Positions 62,355 through 64,000 of a DNA stretch of 64,000 bases are shown here, piece after piece. How positions within the stretch are numbered: position 1 is the stretch's first letter; every line of letters starts with the position of its first letter. Made by a program: the position numbers and the translations under genes. Origin of the DNA: Parafannyhessea umbonata (GTDB lineage: Bacteria > Actinomycetota > Coriobacteriia > Coriobacteriales > Atopobiaceae); the NCBI RefSeq assembly GCF_900105025.1, contig NZ_LT629759.1, positions 372,001 through 436,000 on the forward strand. Reading direction: 5' to 3'. Under the pieces are notes generated by a model. That model searched no databases. It was not told the origin of the DNA and saw only the letters and a list, made by a program, of their open reading frames with translations.

Positions 62355-63152
62355 ATGTCCGGACACTCTAAGTGGGCTACCACTAAGCACAAGAAGGCCG
62401 CGATCGACGCGAAGCGTTCCGCGCTCTTCTCCAAGCACTCGCGTAACATCACCGTTGCTGCTCGTACCGGTGGCGACCCCAACCCGGACAACAACGCCTC
62501 CCTCGCAGCGGCCGTCGCCCGCGCCCGCATGGTCTCCATGCCGAACGCCAAGATCAAGGCCGCGATCGACAAGGCCTTTGGCTCCGGCGCCGACGCCGCG
62601 GTCTACAAGGAGGTCACGTACGAGGGCTACGGTCCCGCCGGCACCGCCTTCTACGTCGAGTGCCTGACGGACAACCTCAACCGCACCGCGGCCGACGTGC
62701 GCTCCGCGTTCACGCACGCGGGCGGCAACCTGGGCACCGCGGGCTCCGTCTCGTTCCAGTTCACCCGCAAGGGCTCCATCGCCGTGGAGAAGGTCATCGT
62801 CTCTGACGAGAAGAAGGTCGCCGACAAGGAGAACGCCGTCGACGAGGACGAGTTCATGATGGCCGTTGCCGAGGCCGGCGGCGAGGACTACGAGGACGCG
62901 GGCGACCAGTGGATCGTCTACACCGCGTACGACAAGATGCAGGACGTCCAGAAGGCGCTCGAGGCCCAGGGCATCGAGTGCAAGGGCTCCGAGCTCACGA
63001 TGGTGCCGAACACCCCGACCAAGCTCGAGCTCGCTGACGCCAAGAAGGTGCAGCGCCTGATCGACCGCCTGGAGGAGCTGGACGACGTGCAGAACGTCTA
63101 CACCACCATGGAGGTCTCCGACGAGGTCGCGGCTCAGCTCGACGAGGACTAG
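62355..63152 (+). CDS. YebC/PmpR-family protein (TACO1-like)
   Basis: A 265-residue protein of the YebC/TACO1 family, with roles as DNA-binding regulators or as ribosome-associated factors easing polyproline translation. The N-terminal signature SGHSKWATTKHKKAAIDAKR is followed by the GYGPAGTAFYVECLTDN block near residue 95. AGAAGGAG lies 6 bases before the ATG. The domain layout is the usual three-domain form. The gene often neighbours ruvC elsewhere, but not here. Confidence 0.95.
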   Translation: MSGHSKWATTKHKKAAIDAKRSALFSKHSRNITVAARTGGDPNPDNNASLAAAVARARMVSMPNAKIKAAIDKAFGSGADAAVYKEVTYEGYGPAGTAFYVECLTDNLNRTAADVRSAFTHAGGNLGTAGSVSFQFTRKGSIAVEKVIVSDEKKVADKENAVDEDEFMMAVAEAGGEDYEDAGDQWIVYTAYDKMQDVQKALEAQGIECKGSELTMVPNTPTKLELADAKKVQRLIDRLEELDDVQNVYTTMEVSDEVAAQLDED

Positions 63153-63177
63153 CACCAAAAGCCAACAGTGTTGCGCG

Positions 63178-63205
63178 CGCGGCGGCCCCCGGGTCGCCGC
63201 GTTTT
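63178..63205 (+). terminator. Intrinsic terminator after the YebC gene
   Basis: CGCGGCG (63178-63184) pairs with CGCCGCG (63195-63201) and is followed by TTTT. Confidence 0.75.
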
Positions 63206-63255
63206 GTGAAGGGGGAAGTCCGCGTCGTCGGACGCGCCCCGGCCAGGGAGGCAGC

Positions 63256-64000
63256 TTGAGGAAGCAGGACATGACGCAGGCACAGGCCGAGAAGATCCTC
63301 GACCTGCCGGAGCGCTACACGAAGTCCGATTTGAGGAAGCGCTTCATGAAGCTCGCCCAGCGCTACCACCCGGACAACGCCGCGACGAACGGCATCAGCC
63401 CCGAGGTGGCCCAGCGCAAGATGACGCAGGTGAACAAGGCGTACGGCCTGCTAAAGACCCTCTTCGAGGACGATGCCGCCGCGACGGTCCAACGCGACCT
63501 CGTGGGCGGCGACCCCGGCCGCTACGGCGTGGGCGTGCACTTTGACCCCATGGGCCAGCACGCGCGCCAGACGGCCGTGGACGACTCGCTGTTTTGGGAC
63601 GAGCACGGCAACCCCAGGAGCGCGGTGGCCGAGAAGGCCGCAAACGACGCGGTCGACGCGGCGCCAGGGACGCATCGCCTGCGTCGCTTCCTGCTTGGGC
63701 CCGTGTTCCTGCGGATGGTCTGCGTGGCCGCGCTCGCCCTTGTGTGGTGGAACGTGTTCCCGTGGGCGGGGGGCCGTGCGGCGGGATTCGACGCGGCGCG
63801 CCTCCAGACGCTTGCGGACTGGGTGCCGCTCCTGTGCGCAGCGGTGTATCCCACGTACTTCCTGGCGTACGAGGCGCTGACCGGGCACGTGTCCGGCGTC
63901 GTGCGCGAGGCCATAAACGGGGCGGTGTCGCTTGCGACGGGCGTACACGTGGAGGTCCGCAAGAGCGGCACGTACACCTCGGAGCTCACGAGCCTCATCC
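63256..64000 (+). CDS. J-domain membrane protein, 5' part only
   Basis: The frame stays open to the window edge (about 248 codons). The N-terminal ~70 residues form a J-domain with HPD near residue 38 (RYHPDNAATNG), which would stimulate an Hsp70 (DnaK). There is no Gly/Phe region or zinc-finger of a full DnaJ. A spacer (about 80-135) and two hydrophobic segments (about 153-170 and 190-209) follow, so this is a membrane-anchored J-protein. TTG 63256 follows GGGAGG closely, and ATG 63271 follows GAGG; either may be the start. Confidence 0.75.
   Translation, partial: MRKQDMTQAQAEKILDLPERYTKSDLRKRFMKLAQRYHPDNAATNGISPEVAQRKMTQVNKAYGLLKTLFEDDAAATVQRDLVGGDPGRYGVGVHFDPMGQHARQTAVDDSLFWDEHGNPRSAVAEKAANDAVDAAPGTHRLRRFLLGPVFLRMVCVAALALVWWNVFPWAGGRAAGFDAARLQTLADWVPLLCAAVYPTYFLAYEALTGHVSGVVREAINGAVSLATGVHVEVRKSGTYTSELTSLI

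Overview
The window looks like chromosome from a GC-rich, monoderm actinobacterium of the class Coriobacteriia, probably an Atopobiaceae/Olsenella-type organism. This is inferred from gene content and codon use; no rRNA is present. Supporting signs are strongly G/C-ending codons, a secretin-free Tad pilus locus, CarD, a Tat-exported tannase-family lipoprotein, a DUF4430 plus ECF transporter operon, and frequent GTG and TTG starts. No phage, transposase, integrase or CRISPR array was seen.

Layout. 1-3.5 kb: 3' part of a P-type Ca2+ ATPase, then rsgA. 3.7-13.8 kb: a compact Tad/Flp pilus operon of overlapping genes (CpaB, TadZ, TadA, TadB, TadC, two Flp-type prepilins, a lipoprotein, three TadE/TadG-like pseudopilins), closed by DUF192 and zinc-ribbon/FHA proteins. 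13.8-24 kb: ferritin, a DUF2207 membrane protein, tRNA-Phe, acylphosphatase, DegV, a tannase-like lipoprotein lacking its nucleophile, CarD, an ACT-domain protein, citrate synthase and a HAD phosphatase. 24-39.3 kb: Kup, an S10 carboxypeptidase, RlmKL with a degenerate first methyltransferase half, phosphohexomutase, a C39-like membrane protein with Cys replaced by Ser, ArgR, a class A PBP, a DinJ/YafQ toxin-antitoxin pair and TyrS. 39.3-46.8 kb: a lower-GC glycan island with five glycosyltransferases, DUF2304 and a flippase. 46.8-51 kb: U32 protein, NifU-like scaffold and Lgt.

51.2-61.1 kb is the most interesting part. A probable cobalamin riboswitch precedes a 1,720-residue surface protein with two transcobalamin-like DUF4430 domains and a PQQ-type beta-propeller. 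A smaller membrane-anchored DUF4430 protein follows, then an ECF transporter (T component, fused double ATPase, S component). Five genes are joined by 1-4 base overlaps or a 1-base gap. The set reads as a monoderm corrinoid capture and import pathway in which exported DUF4430 domains hold the ligand and hand it to the ECF module. The window ends with an SGNH hydrolase, YebC and the start of a J-domain membrane protein.

How they fit together: most of the window is housekeeping. The accessory functions are surface-facing: pilus, glycan, B12 capture, and two or three proteins that keep an enzyme fold but seem to have lost catalysis. Promoters tend to have recognisable -10 boxes (TACAAT, TAGAAT, TATAAT) and weak -35 boxes. 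Many convergent gene pairs share strong hairpin terminators.
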